Origin: CAZTHM01 sp041946825
Lineage (GTDB): Bacteria > Acidobacteriota > Terriglobia > UBA7540
Length of the DNA stretch: 64,000 nucleotides
NCBI GenBank assembly: GCA_041946825.1
Contig: JBHGBD010000013.1
Coordinates: 1 to 64,000 of the forward strand
Reading direction: 5' to 3'
The notes under the pieces are model-generated. The model was not told where the DNA came from. It saw only the letters and a list, made by a program, of their open reading frames with translations, and did not search any database. The position numbers and the translations under genes were made by a program. This document shows positions 9,241 through 17,708 of the stretch, one piece after another. Within the stretch, counting starts at the first letter, position 1. Every line of letters begins with the position of its first letter.

Positions 9241-11088
9241 TTAGCCGGCTGTTGAGGCCGCCTCCGCCTTTTCCAAGTGGACCGGTGGTTTGGGATCTTC
9301 CGCTGCGGCCGGGGGCATAACTTCCGCGGGCATATCAACCTTATTTGATTCCTGCGCCGGGGAGCGCTGCTCGACCCCTCTCATGGTCAGCCCGATCTTC
9401 CTCTCCGTCGAGTTCAGGCGCAGGATGCGGAAATCGTACTCACGCCCGACCTCGAGCTTGCGCGAGCCGTCGCTCTGCTCGCCGACTATTTCCGAAGTGT
9501 GGCACAAGCCTTCGATTCCGTCTTCGATCTCCACGAACGCCCCGAAGGATGCCACCCGCGAAACTTCGCCACGCACGATGTCGCTGACCTTCGTCTTCGC
9601 GAAGAAGTCCGCCCAGACATCGGTCTGAAGCTGCTTGAGCCCGAGCGAGATCCTCCGCTTCTGCGGATCGATGCCCAGGATCGCGACTTCCACTTTCTGG
9701 CCCTTCTTCAGAACCTCGGAAGGATGCTTGATGTCCCTGGCCCAGGAAAGGTTGGAGAGATGGATCAAACCGTCCACACCGTCTTCAATTTCCACAAAGG
9801 CGCCGAACTCAGTCAGATTGCGGACTTTCCCCTCCACCGTCGCCCCGACCTGCAGACGTTCCGTCAGTGTGGCCCAAGGATCGGGCAGGGCATGCTTCAT
9901 GCTGAGCGATATGCGCCGCTGCTCGCTGCTCACCTCCAGCACCGCCACTTCCACGCGGTCGCCTATTTTCACGACCTTCGACGGGTGCTTCAGCCTCTTG
10001 CTCCAGCTTAACTCCGAGGCGTGCACTAATCCTTCCACACCGGGCTCGAGTTCAACAAAAATCCCGTAGTCCACAATGCCCACCACGCGGCCCGTGACAC
10101 GGTCCTTGGGGTGATACATCGTGCTGGCGTGGTCCCAGGGATCGGGCGAGAGTTGCTTTAATCCCAGAGAGACACGGCCCTTCTCGGCATCAAACCTGAG
10201 AACCTTGACCTTGATCTCTTGTCCGGGCTTCACGACTTCCGATGGATGAGCGACGCGCCCCCATGCGAGGTCGGTGATGTGCAGCAAGCCGTCCATGCCC
10301 CCCAGATCCACGAAGACACCATAGTCCGTCAGATTTTTGACCCGGCCTTCAAGCACCGCGCCCTCACGAAGCTCTTCCATCAATCGGGCTTTGCGCCGGT
10401 TGGCTTCTTCCTCCAGGGCGGCGCGGCGGCTGACCACCGCGTTCGAGCGCTTGCGGTTGAGTTTGATGACCTTGCAGGGAATCTCCTGGCCCACCAGGGA
10501 GTCGAGGTCGGCATGCGCGCGCACGTCGGCCTGCGACCCCGGAAGAAACGCGGGAATCCCGATGTCCACGGTGAGTCCGCCCTTGATTCGCGCCACCACA
10601 CGTCCACGCAGCGTCGTCCCTTCGGCGACGGCGTGCTCGATTTCTTCCCACGCCTTGCGCCGCGCAGCCTTCTGGTAGGAGACGGTGACCGTTCCCTCTT
10701 TCTCATTGTAATTCTCAATCCAGACAGGAATCCTGTCCCCGGGCTGTATGGTCACCTGGCCGTCGTCACGAGCAAACTCCGCGCGCAAGATCGCGCCTTC
10801 ACACTTCAGACCTACGTCCACCATGACCTCGGTGTCCGTCAGCTTGACGACCGTCGCCTGCACGATTTCTCCGGGGCTGAATCCGGAGATCGTCTCCATG
10901 CTGTCGAGAAGGTGGCTGATTTCCGCGGATTCCGTGGGGCCGGAGCCCAGCTCAGCGACAGATTCCTGCGCCGATCGGGGGATCTCCACAACCTCTGTCT
11001 GCGTCGGACTCAATTCGGTCGAGTCGAGGGGCCGGTCTTCCTTAGACCCCGCATCGAGCGAGGTGCTAGGGGTTTCTTCCAGAGACAT
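9241..11088 (-). CDS. rpsA: 30S ribosomal protein S1
   Basis: S1 binds mRNA and helps initiation on structured or weak-SD messages (family knowledge). The 615-residue protein carries six S1 domains, with starts recognisable at GEIVQATVVKL, GTTLRGRVVAR, GAVLEGRVKNL, KDRVTGRVVGI, GATVEGKVRNL and SDIVRGEVSRV. The middle domains have the strong RNA-binding pattern (for example GVFVDLGGMDGLLH). An acidic N-terminal extension of about 50 residues and a Pro/Ala-rich tail flank them. It lies upstream of the HU gene on the same strand. Confidence 0.97.
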   Translation of the reverse strand: MSLEETPSTSLDAGSKEDRPLDSTELSPTQTEVVEIPRSAQESVAELGSGPTESAEISHLLDSMETISGFSPGEIVQATVVKLTDTEVMVDVGLKCEGAILRAEFARDDGQVTIQPGDRIPVWIENYNEKEGTVTVSYQKAARRKAWEEIEHAVAEGTTLRGRVVARIKGGLTVDIGIPAFLPGSQADVRAHADLDSLVGQEIPCKVIKLNRKRSNAVVSRRAALEEEANRRKARLMEELREGAVLEGRVKNLTDYGVFVDLGGMDGLLHITDLAWGRVAHPSEVVKPGQEIKVKVLRFDAEKGRVSLGLKQLSPDPWDHASTMYHPKDRVTGRVVGIVDYGIFVELEPGVEGLVHASELSWSKRLKHPSKVVKIGDRVEVAVLEVSSEQRRISLSMKHALPDPWATLTERLQVGATVEGKVRNLTEFGAFVEIEDGVDGLIHLSNLSWARDIKHPSEVLKKGQKVEVAILGIDPQKRRISLGLKQLQTDVWADFFAKTKVSDIVRGEVSRVASFGAFVEIEDGIEGLCHTSEIVGEQSDGSRKLEVGREYDFRILRLNSTERKIGLTMRGVEQRSPAQESNKVDMPAEVMPPAAAEDPKPPVHLEKAEAASTAG

Positions 11089-11261
11089 TACATTTCCTCC
11101 TCCCCGAACACCCCGACGCAGCCTTACAAGTGATGAGCTATTTTACCGTCCGGCCCGGACTTAGTCAACGCGTCGTCTTTGGATGATTTGCGATTTCGCA
11201 CTGTGCGCGTGGGTGGCGCCGATACTGCATGTCGCGCGGCAAGCACTGTGGTGAGCGTCAG

Positions 11262-12023
11262 CTATATTAACGTTCGCCCGAAGATAAAACGCTGCAGGGC
11301 GGCGCGGTCCTGGGAACTGGGAGAAAGGAATTGCACGCCGATACCATCCGGCAATGCCTTGCGAATGACTCTTGCTTGCATTTTGCGAGGGCCGGCATCG
11401 GGGGCCGGCGATTCGACGAAGAGGGAACGGCGCGGGCGCCGCGGCGTTTTTTCGGCGGGGTCGCGCGGCAACGGAAGGACGAACTCGAGGGTTAATGAGT
11501 CTCCCACATCAAGGCCGCCCGAAGGCTCAAGCAACATTCCCGTCTCTCCAATGTTGACGCTCTCGGCGCGGAAATGATGCTCTTCGTGCTCGCCGAACGT
11601 GCAATCAACCGCCGTACGAAACGGCAAGCGGGAGGAGCGGCGTTGCTCACGGACCAGGGGAGCTTTGGCGGCATAGAAGAGATTATGCAACCGCTCGTAG
11701 TTGAACGGTTTGTTGAGAAAGATCGACACCCCGATCCCAAAGCACCTGCGCATCGTGTCGAGGTCATTGAGGCCGGTGATCATCACTACGGGGGTCTGGG
11801 CGTTTAGCGCCGAGGCTCTCGCCCGACGCGCCAGCTCGAAGCCGTCGATTCCGGGCATCAGGATGTCGAAAACGAGCCCGTCGAATTTCTCTCCCTCGAC
11901 TTGGCGCGCCGCCTCCCGACTGTCTTCAAGTGTCTGGATTTGGTATCCCCAGGGCTCAACGACAGTTTTGATGAACTTGAGAATCGCAGGGTCGTCGTCC
12001 ACCACCAGGAGTCGGAGGGCCAT
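11262..12023 (-). CDS. Response regulator receiver domain fused to PilZ
   Basis: The N-terminal 120 residues are a CheY-like receiver. Acidic pocket VVDDD, phosphoacceptor Asp in FDILMPGIDG, Thr in VVMITG and Lys in LNKPFN are all present. The C-terminal half begins EQRRSSRLPFRTAVDC, a PilZ RxxxR start, and continues with VNIGETGMLLEP in place of the usual D/NxSxxG, so the second motif has Gly where Ser is expected. The protein probably links a two-component input to a c-di-GMP or surface output (inference). No histidine kinase is adjacent. Gene order places it upstream of rpsA with a 173-base gap. Confidence 0.85.
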   Translation of the reverse strand: MALRLLVVDDDPAILKFIKTVVEPWGYQIQTLEDSREAARQVEGEKFDGLVFDILMPGIDGFELARRARASALNAQTPVVMITGLNDLDTMRRCFGIGVSIFLNKPFNYERLHNLFYAAKAPLVREQRRSSRLPFRTAVDCTFGEHEEHHFRAESVNIGETGMLLEPSGGLDVGDSLTLEFVLPLPRDPAEKTPRRPRRSLFVESPAPDAGPRKMQARVIRKALPDGIGVQFLSPSSQDRAALQRFIFGRTLI

Positions 12024-12187
12024 AGAGGGAATAAAGCGGGATTCCCCTTTCAGTTTCTAGAACGACCGCCATTCTACTCTCAATTCGAGGGGGAAGCATG
12101 AGCGGCGCAAGGTGCTGTGTCCAGACCCCGTCCTGAGTGGACGGAATGACCGGGTCGGTCAGCGGCCAACACAGAAACGTCTGCCTG

Positions 12188-12973
12188 CTATTCCACGTGG
12201 AACCGGTAACCTGCCTGCTTGATGGCCTTGCGGTAGTCGTCGGAGTTCATCTCGACCAGTTTGCACATCTCATAGAGGCGTGAACGCAGCGTCGTTCCAA
12301 GCTGGTTGAGGGTTCGCTCGATATCAGGAATGGCTTCGCCGGAGGGGGCGCGGACCTCGCGGCGGCCGGAGGTCTCACCGAACGGCAGCGTGGTGGTGAT
12401 CAACGTGACCTTCTTCTGGTTGTAGCGCGAATTGATGATGTAGGCGAGGGTCTCCTTCACCCAGTCGCTGGGGTTCGACGCCGCCAGTTCGTCCAGAAGC
12501 AACACCTCGCAATCGAGCACGGGCTGAAGGACGCGCAGCTCGGAAGTCTGCGAGATGGGATTCCAGCTATCCTGGATTTCCTTCAGCAGGTCGCGGAAGT
12601 CGTAGAAGAGCGATTCAACACCCTTGCGGATCATCAACTCGCGCAGGACGGCGACGGCGAGATGAGTTTTCCCTACACCGGTTGGGCCTACAAACAGCAG
12701 GCCGAAGTCTGTCGGATACTCGTCCACGAAGCGCTCGGCATAGAAGCGCGCGGCGTTGAGGCTGGGATTGGCCTGGCCGGTGACACGGTCCTTGCGGATG
12801 TCGAAGTTTTCGAAGGCGCAGTGCTCGTAGCGCCGCGGAATCCGCGCCCGCTTCAGAAGGACTTCGGCGCGCTCCTGGTCGTGGCAGTCACAACGGACCA
12901 CGCGCCGGACACCGTTCGTCTCGATGGGCCTCCAACCCGTGCCCTCGCACTGCGGACAATCCTTTTTCGCCAT
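12188..12973 (-). CDS. DnaC/IstB-like AAA+ ATPase
   Basis: The 261-residue protein has an N-terminal zinc-binding knuckle (CPQCEGTGW and CDC), then an ATPase core with Walker A GPTGVGKTHLAV (about 96-107), Walker B VLLLDELA and sensor-type TTTLPFG. This is the layout of DnaC/DnaI-type helicase loaders; the zinc knuckle resembles DnaI (family knowledge). No transposase is nearby, so a replication role is more likely than an IstB transposition helper. It lies downstream of hspR on the same strand with a 67-base gap and could be read from the dnaK operon. Confidence 0.82.
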   Translation of the reverse strand: MAKKDCPQCEGTGWRPIETNGVRRVVRCDCHDQERAEVLLKRARIPRRYEHCAFENFDIRKDRVTGQANPSLNAARFYAERFVDEYPTDFGLLFVGPTGVGKTHLAVAVLRELMIRKGVESLFYDFRDLLKEIQDSWNPISQTSELRVLQPVLDCEVLLLDELAASNPSDWVKETLAYIINSRYNQKKVTLITTTLPFGETSGRREVRAPSGEAIPDIERTLNQLGTTLRSRLYEMCKLVEMNSDDYRKAIKQAGYRFHVE

Positions 12974-13040
12974 AGTGTGGGAAAGATTCTAAATCAGGCG
13001 GAAAGCTCCGGCGAGAAAAAACGATGGGCGCGTTTCAGCT

Positions 13041-13448
13041 TCAGCGCTCGTCGCTTTTTTTGGCTCGAATCAGGATGGGTGGGGCGACACGGACGAGAGC
13101 ATTCTGGATGTGCTCGGAGGCTTCGGCAGGGCGTTCGAGGAGCTCGCTGCGCACATACTCAACGAATGCGTGCATTTCCTTCTCCATCTCTGCCATGCGC
13201 TGGCGCATGTTGAGGATGATTTCTATGCCTGCCAGGTTGACGCCCAGGTCGCGAGTCAGTTTCAGTATGAGTTCGAGTTGCTCCAGGTCCTCTTTCCCAT
13301 ACAAACGCGTGTTCCCGTCGCTGCGAGAGGGGACAAGCAACCCTTCTCGCTCGTAGAGGCGCAGCGTCTGTGGATGGATGTCATACATTTCCGCTACGGC
13401 ACTGATCATGTAGCCGGCCTTGCCGCGAGTTTTGCGTCCACGAGGCAT
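13041..13448 (-). CDS. hspR: MerR-family heat-shock repressor HspR
   Basis: HspR represses dnaK operons by binding HAIR inverted repeats, often with DnaK as co-repressor (known from Streptomyces). The 135-residue protein has a MerR winged-helix start, YMISAVAEMYDIHPQTLRLYEREGL, followed by PSRSDGNTRLY and a long dimerisation helix. The C-terminal tail is Lys/Arg-rich. It is the fourth gene after dnaK, the 62-residue gene and dnaJ, and a HAIR-like repeat overlaps the dnaK promoter, so autoregulation is strongly suggested. Confidence 0.9.
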   Translation of the reverse strand: MPRGRKTRGKAGYMISAVAEMYDIHPQTLRLYEREGLLVPSRSDGNTRLYGKEDLEQLELILKLTRDLGVNLAGIEIILNMRQRMAEMEKEMHAFVEYVRSELLERPAEASEHIQNALVRVAPPILIRAKKSDER

Positions 13449-13458
13449 GGTAAAAGAA

Positions 13459-13540
13459 GAATTCAGGAGTCAGAATTCAGAATCAATAACCCAAGCATAT
13501 CCGGCTCGTCACTCATCACTTGCCACTCGTCACTTGCTCT
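13459..13540. repeat. Iterated-word repeat between hspR and dnaJ
   Basis: Two blocks are seen. Block one (13459-13484) repeats CAGAATTCAG-like words. Block two (13504-13540) repeats CTCGTCACT and CACTTGC. The dnaJ stop codon lies inside block two, so the last codons of dnaJ are part of the repeat. The word CAGAATTCAGAA is shared with the element at 31280-31398. Confidence 0.6.
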
Positions 13541-14693
13541 TCAGGTCGCGCCGCGGGTCATCGGGATTCAGCCGCGCCAATTCGCGCAGAATCTCCTTGG
13601 TGCGTTCGTCGGCTACACGCGGCACAACGACCTGAACTTCCACGAATTGGTCGCCGCGGGCGCTGGCGCGCAGGGACGGAGCTCCCCGTCCGCGCAGTCG
13701 CAAGCGCTGGCCGCTCTGCGTGCCGGGCGGAATCTTGATGGTTGTCGGCCCGTCGATGGTCGGAACCTCGACTTTGGCGCCCAGCGCCGCCTCGCTCACC
13801 GTCACCGGAACCTTGACGTAGATGTTGTCGCCTTTTCGCTCGAAGAGCGGGTGAGGTTCGACATCGGTGACAATGTACAAGTCTCCTGCCGCTCCGCCAC
13901 CAGCTCCGGAGTTGCCTTTGCCCGCGACGCGAACACGCGAGCCGGTGTCGACGCCCGGTGGGATGCGCACGTCGAAAGTTTCGGGATGCCGGATGTGCCC
14001 TGCTCCGCTGCAAGCTGCGCAGGGGCGCCGCTGCTGGCCGGTGCCGCCGCACTGCGGGCAGGTGAGGGCAAACCGCATTGCGCCGGACTGCCGTGTCGCC
14101 TTGCCGGTTCCGCCGCAGGCCACGCAAACCACCGTCGCGCCGCTCGCAAAACCTGAGCCGCGGCAGACTCCGCAGGTTTCCGCGCGCGCCACCGTGATGC
14201 GCACCTGGGTGCCACGAATGGCGTCCCAGAAACCTAGGTGGAGATGGTGTTCGATATCCCCGCCGCGCTCCGGACCCTCGCGTCCCGCGTCCGCTCCCCG
14301 GCCGCGCGAAAAAAGTTGTGAGAAAAGATCCCGGAAGGACGACCCGAATCCGCCCCGCTGTTCGCCTGGTTCGTAGTCGGAAAAATCGAAGCCCGAGAAG
14401 TCAAAGCCAGGACTGTCGGCCCCTGCTGGAGAGGTCGCGCCATAGCCGCCGGGCGGAAGGTTATCGGAATAGAATCCGTATTGATCGTAGATCTGGCGCT
14501 TCTTCTCGTCGCTCAGAACTTCGTAGGCTTCCTGAATCTGCTTGAACTTCTCTTCCGCCGCCTTGTTGCCGGGATTGACGTCGGGGTGAAACTTTCGCGC
14601 CAGGCGCCGATAGGCCTTGCGAATCTGCTCAGGCTTCGCGGTGCGCTCAACTCCAAGCGCGGCGTAATAGTCTTTTTGCGTTCCGACAGACAT
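13530..14693 (-). CDS. dnaJ: Chaperone DnaJ
   Basis: Type I Hsp40 co-chaperone that stimulates DnaK (family knowledge). The 387-residue protein has the J domain with HPD (RKFHPDVNPG), a Gly/Phe-rich linker, and four zinc motifs CGVCRGSG, CVACGGTG, CPQCGGTG and CAACSGAG. The substrate-binding C-terminal domains follow. All hallmark residues are intact. It lies downstream of dnaK and the small zinc-ribbon gene and upstream of hspR. The final residues (DLKSK) are encoded within an iterated-word repeat. Confidence 0.97.
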   Translation of the reverse strand: MSVGTQKDYYAALGVERTAKPEQIRKAYRRLARKFHPDVNPGNKAAEEKFKQIQEAYEVLSDEKKRQIYDQYGFYSDNLPPGGYGATSPAGADSPGFDFSGFDFSDYEPGEQRGGFGSSFRDLFSQLFSRGRGADAGREGPERGGDIEHHLHLGFWDAIRGTQVRITVARAETCGVCRGSGFASGATVVCVACGGTGKATRQSGAMRFALTCPQCGGTGQQRRPCAACSGAGHIRHPETFDVRIPPGVDTGSRVRVAGKGNSGAGGGAAGDLYIVTDVEPHPLFERKGDNIYVKVPVTVSEAALGAKVEVPTIDGPTTIKIPPGTQSGQRLRLRGRGAPSLRASARGDQFVEVQVVVPRVADERTKEILRELARLNPDDPRRDLKSK

Positions 14694-14750
14694 GGGAGGA
14701 AGTTGCCAGTAGCCAGATTCCGGCGGCCAGTCTCAGACCGTCCAGGAAGA

Positions 14751-14939
14751 TCAGTTCCGAGTCGACTTCAAGAACTCACCCAGGTGATCGGGGCAGCGGG
14801 AGAGTACCCAATCCTGCAGATGCGCCAGGATTTCGCGAGCCGCGGGTGAGTTCATCAGCCGCGGATCAATTTCGACCTCCATGAACTGCCGGCGCTGGCA
14901 TTTCGGGCATTCGACCCCCACCTGTGCTCGTTGTTCCAT
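14751..14939 (-). CDS. Small zinc-ribbon-like protein between dnaK and dnaJ
   Basis: A 62-residue protein with VECPKCQRRQFMEVE near the N-terminus and a lone later Cys in LSRCPDHLG. The CPKC pair suggests a metal knuckle. It lies 48 bases downstream of dnaK and 57 bases upstream of dnaJ on the same strand, the slot often held by grpE in other bacteria, but there is no resemblance to GrpE. Its placement inside the chaperone operon suggests a stress-related accessory role (inference). I do not recognise the family. Confidence 0.65.
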   Translation of the reverse strand: MEQRAQVGVECPKCQRRQFMEVEIDPRLMNSPAAREILAHLQDWVLSRCPDHLGEFLKSTRN

Positions 14940-14987
14940 TCTCTCTCCCGCTCGGGCGGCGCGGCTTGGTGCGGGGCCGGCTCACCC

Positions 14988-16928
14988 TCAGTTCTTTTTC
15001 TTTTCTTCGTCCACGACTTCCGCGTCGATCACTTCGCCATCTGTCTTCGCTTTACCCTGAGCGTCCGCGGAGGATGCCCCACCGGATTGGGCGCCTGCCT
15101 GGGGTCCCGGCCCGGCCTGCGCGGAGCCCGCCTGCTTGTACATGGCTTCCGCCAGTTTGTGCGAAGCCTGCGTCAGCCGCTCGACCGCCGGGCTGATTTT
15201 TGAGACGTCGCCATCTTGGATGGCTTTCTTCGTTTCCTCCAGCGAGGCTTCGATGTTTTTGGCGTCCGCCTCGGAAACCTTGCTGCGATTTTCCTTCAAC
15301 ATCTTCTCGACCGAATACACGAGTGAATCCGCTCGGTTTTTAACCTCGATTTCGTCCTTTCGCCGGCGGTCTTCGTCGGCGTGGAGTTCGCCCTCCTTCG
15401 CCATGCGTTCGACTTCATCCTTGGAGAGCCCGCTCGAGGAGGTGATGGTAATCCGCTGTTCGTTGCCGGTCCCCTTGTCCTTCGCCGAGACGTTCAGGAT
15501 GCCATTGGCGTCGATGTCAAAGGTAACCTCAATCTGCGGAACACCGCGCGGCGCTACGGGGATGCCCACCAGGTGGAACCGGCCGAGCGTGCGGTTGTCG
15601 CGCGCCATCTGCCGCTCGCCCTGCAGGACATGAATCTCCACCGAAGTCTGATTGTCGGCGGCGGTCGAGAAAACTTCCGTCTTGCGAGTGGGAATCGTAG
15701 TATTGCGCTGAATCAGCGGGGTCATGATTCCGCCCAGCGTCTCAACTCCCAGCGTCAGCGGCGTGACGTCGAGCAGCAAGAGGTCTTTCACTTCGCCGCC
15801 CAGAACGCCCGCCTGAACTGCGGCGCCCACCGCCACGACTTCGTCCGGGTTGACACCCTTGTGCGGCTCCTTGCCATTGAAGAGGTCGCGGACAATCTGC
15901 TGGATGCGAGGGATGCGCGTTGACCCGCCGACCAGCACAACCTCGTCAATCTTTTCCGGGCCGACCCCCGCATCCTTGAGCGCCTGCTTGACCGGCCCTA
16001 CCGACCGCTGAAAGATGTCCTCGCACATTTGCTCGAAGCGCGCGCGGGTCAGCTTCAGGTTCAGGTGTTTGGGCCCGGAAGCCCCCGCGGTGATGAACGG
16101 CAGATTGATTTCCGTTTCAAGCACCGTCGAGAGTTCCATCTTGGCTTTCTCGGCGGCTTCCTTCAGGCGCTGCAAAGCCATGCGATCGGTGGAGAGGTCG
16201 ATGCCCTGGTCCTTTCGAAACTCGTCCACAATCCAATCCATCACGCGCTTGTCAATGTCGTCGCCCCCCAGGTGCGTGTCGCCGTTAGTGGACTTCACCT
16301 CTACGACGCCTTCGCCCACTTCGAGGATCGAGATGTCGAACGTGCCGCCGCCAAAATCGTAGACCGCAATCGTCTCGTCCTTCTTCTTGTCGAGACCATA
16401 GGCGAGCGCCGCGGCCGTCGGCTCGTTCACGATGCGCATGACTTCCAGCCCGGCGATCTTCCCGGCGTCCTTCGTCGCCTGCCGCTGGCTGTCGTTAAAA
16501 TACGCGGGAACCGTGATGACCGCTTGTGTGACGTTTTCGCCCAGATACTGTTCGGCAGCATCCTTCATCTTCTGCAGGATCATGGCGGAGATTTCAGGAG
16601 GGGAATACTCCTTGCCCAGAGCGGTCACTCGGGCATCACCATGGGGACCCGGTGCGACCCGGAAGGGCACCGTCTTGATTTCGCTTTGCACTTCGTCGTA
16701 GCGTCGGCCCATGAAGCGCTTGATCGAGTAAACCGTATTCTCGGGGTTAGTGATGGCCTGCCGCTTCGCCACCTGACCCACCAATCGCTCGCCGGACTTC
16801 GTGAAAGCCACGACGGACGGGGTCGTCCGCCCACCCTCGGGATTGGTGATGACGGCGGGGTCGCCCCCCTCCATTACGGCCACAACCGAGTTAGTGGTCC
16901 CCAGGTCGATTCCGATTATCTTGCCCAT
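14988..16928 (-). CDS. dnaK: Chaperone protein DnaK (Hsp70)
   Basis: ATP-driven chaperone (family knowledge). The 646-residue protein starts MGKIIGIDLGTTNS, with the ATPase signatures IVNEPTAAALAYG, VYDFGGGTFDISILEVG and VVLVGGSTRIPRIQ, the linker LLLDVTPLTLG, and the substrate domain and lid ending DAEVVDEEKKKN. The ATG at 16928 is chosen over an in-frame start nine codons earlier because GAGGAGGG lies about eight bases before it and the protein then starts at the conserved MGKIIG. It heads the operon dnaK, small zinc-ribbon gene, dnaJ, hspR. Regulation by HspR is indicated by the operator at 16996-17016. Confidence 0.98.
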   Translation of the reverse strand: MGKIIGIDLGTTNSVVAVMEGGDPAVITNPEGGRTTPSVVAFTKSGERLVGQVAKRQAITNPENTVYSIKRFMGRRYDEVQSEIKTVPFRVAPGPHGDARVTALGKEYSPPEISAMILQKMKDAAEQYLGENVTQAVITVPAYFNDSQRQATKDAGKIAGLEVMRIVNEPTAAALAYGLDKKKDETIAVYDFGGGTFDISILEVGEGVVEVKSTNGDTHLGGDDIDKRVMDWIVDEFRKDQGIDLSTDRMALQRLKEAAEKAKMELSTVLETEINLPFITAGASGPKHLNLKLTRARFEQMCEDIFQRSVGPVKQALKDAGVGPEKIDEVVLVGGSTRIPRIQQIVRDLFNGKEPHKGVNPDEVVAVGAAVQAGVLGGEVKDLLLLDVTPLTLGVETLGGIMTPLIQRNTTIPTRKTEVFSTAADNQTSVEIHVLQGERQMARDNRTLGRFHLVGIPVAPRGVPQIEVTFDIDANGILNVSAKDKGTGNEQRITITSSSGLSKDEVERMAKEGELHADEDRRRKDEIEVKNRADSLVYSVEKMLKENRSKVSEADAKNIEASLEETKKAIQDGDVSKISPAVERLTQASHKLAEAMYKQAGSAQAGPGPQAGAQSGGASSADAQGKAKTDGEVIDAEVVDEEKKKN

Positions 16929-16986
16929 TCCCAAACCCTCCTCAGAGCACTGCAATTTATTGGATGCTGACCATTAGTCGGACGTT

Positions 16987-17016
16987 ATAATAATTTTTGA
17001 GTCTTCGATTGTCAAG
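16987..17016 (-). promoter_or_regulatory. dnaK promoter with overlapping HAIR-like HspR operator
   Basis: On the minus strand, -35 TTGACA (17010-17015) and -10 TATTAT (16987-16992) are separated by exactly 17 bases, predicting a start near 16980 and a leader of about 50 bases. Overlapping the -35 at 16996-17016 is CTTGACA-N7-ACTCAAA. This matches 11 of 14 arm positions of the HAIR consensus CTTGAGT-N7-ACTCAAG known for HspR. Binding there would block the -35. The operon itself encodes HspR. Confidence 0.75.
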
Positions 17017-17079
17017 CAAAATGTGCATCTGTTTCAAGGTAAATGAGTTAGCTAGTCAATCGTGACTCAATCAAATGTC

Positions 17080-17184
17080 CCTAAAGGTCGAGAAAGCAGA
17101 AACGAAGTCTCCCCCTTTAGGAACCGTTCCCGAATCCCGCCTGACGGCGATGAACGGTTTTGAGTTATCCTCTAGAAGAGAGGA
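17080..17184 (+). promoter_or_regulatory. Structured 5' leader of queF with SD-sequestering hairpin
   Basis: Three consecutive stems are seen: CCTAAAGG/CCTTTAGG (17080-17087 with 17114-17121); AACCGTT/AACGGTT (17122-17128 with 17153-17159), enclosing CGCC-TGAC-GGCG (17138-17149); and TCCTCT/AGAGGA (17168-17173 with 17179-17184). The last stem occludes the Shine-Dalgarno sequence AGAGGAG of queF. queF genes are often under preQ1 riboswitches (family knowledge), but this does not obviously match the classes I know. A regulatory leader is inferred. Confidence 0.5.
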
Positions 17185-17193
17185 GATTCTGAA

Positions 17194-17595
17194 ATGCCTG
17201 TAAAGCGCCCTCGCTCTAAATACACGCCCGAACATGCGCGGGGAGGTGTTAAAGCCAAGCTCCCTCGCATCGAAACCTGGCCCAACCAGTATCCTGGCTA
17301 CGAAATAACAATTACGATTCCTGAATTCACTTCCATCTGCCCGCGCACGGGGCTTCCGGATTTCGGAACGATCACCATTCAATACCTTCCCAACAAGGTC
17401 TGCATAGAGTTGAAGTCGCTGAAATACTACATCCTTGGGTATCGCAATCTCGGCATATTCTATGAGAATGCAGTCAACCGCATTCTGGACGACCTGGCGC
17501 ATGCCTGCCGCCCCCGGCGGATGACCGTGCGCGGCGAATTCACCACGCGTGGGGGAATGCACACGACCGTCGAGGCGCGGTATCCCCGCCGCTAG
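17194..17595 (+). CDS. queF: NADPH-dependent 7-cyano-7-deazaguanine reductase QueF
   Basis: QueF reduces preQ0 to preQ1 in queuosine synthesis (family knowledge). The 133-residue protein is the short, unimodular form. It has the active-site Cys in SICPRTGLPDFGT and the QueF motif ELKSLKYYILGYRN. The ATG follows AGAGGAGATTCTGAA. It lies apart from queD-queE-queC at 33.6-36.5 kb, and its leader is strongly structured. With those genes the window covers preQ1 synthesis after GTP cyclohydrolase; tgt, queA and queG are not in the window. Confidence 0.95.
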   Translation: MPVKRPRSKYTPEHARGGVKAKLPRIETWPNQYPGYEITITIPEFTSICPRTGLPDFGTITIQYLPNKVCIELKSLKYYILGYRNLGIFYENAVNRILDDLAHACRPRRMTVRGEFTTRGGMHTTVEARYPRR

Positions 17596-17708
17596 TCTTT
17601 CCGCAGATAAGCCAGATTCCGCAGATTCAGGACAGGGAGCGAGCAGACGAGTGGGTCCGTTGACGCCCGATGTTACTTCCGGTTAGATTGGGGGCTCCGC
17701 GCGGGCTT

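Noticed and set aside
12188..12973. IstB-type transposition helper
   Set aside because: The Walker motifs would allow it, but no IstA transposase or terminal repeats are present, and the N-terminal zinc knuckle fits a DnaI/DnaC-like loader better.
16029..16970. A 313-codon plus-strand frame opposite dnaK
   Set aside because: DnaK is unambiguous on the minus strand, and this frame would run over its promoter-proximal region without an SD.
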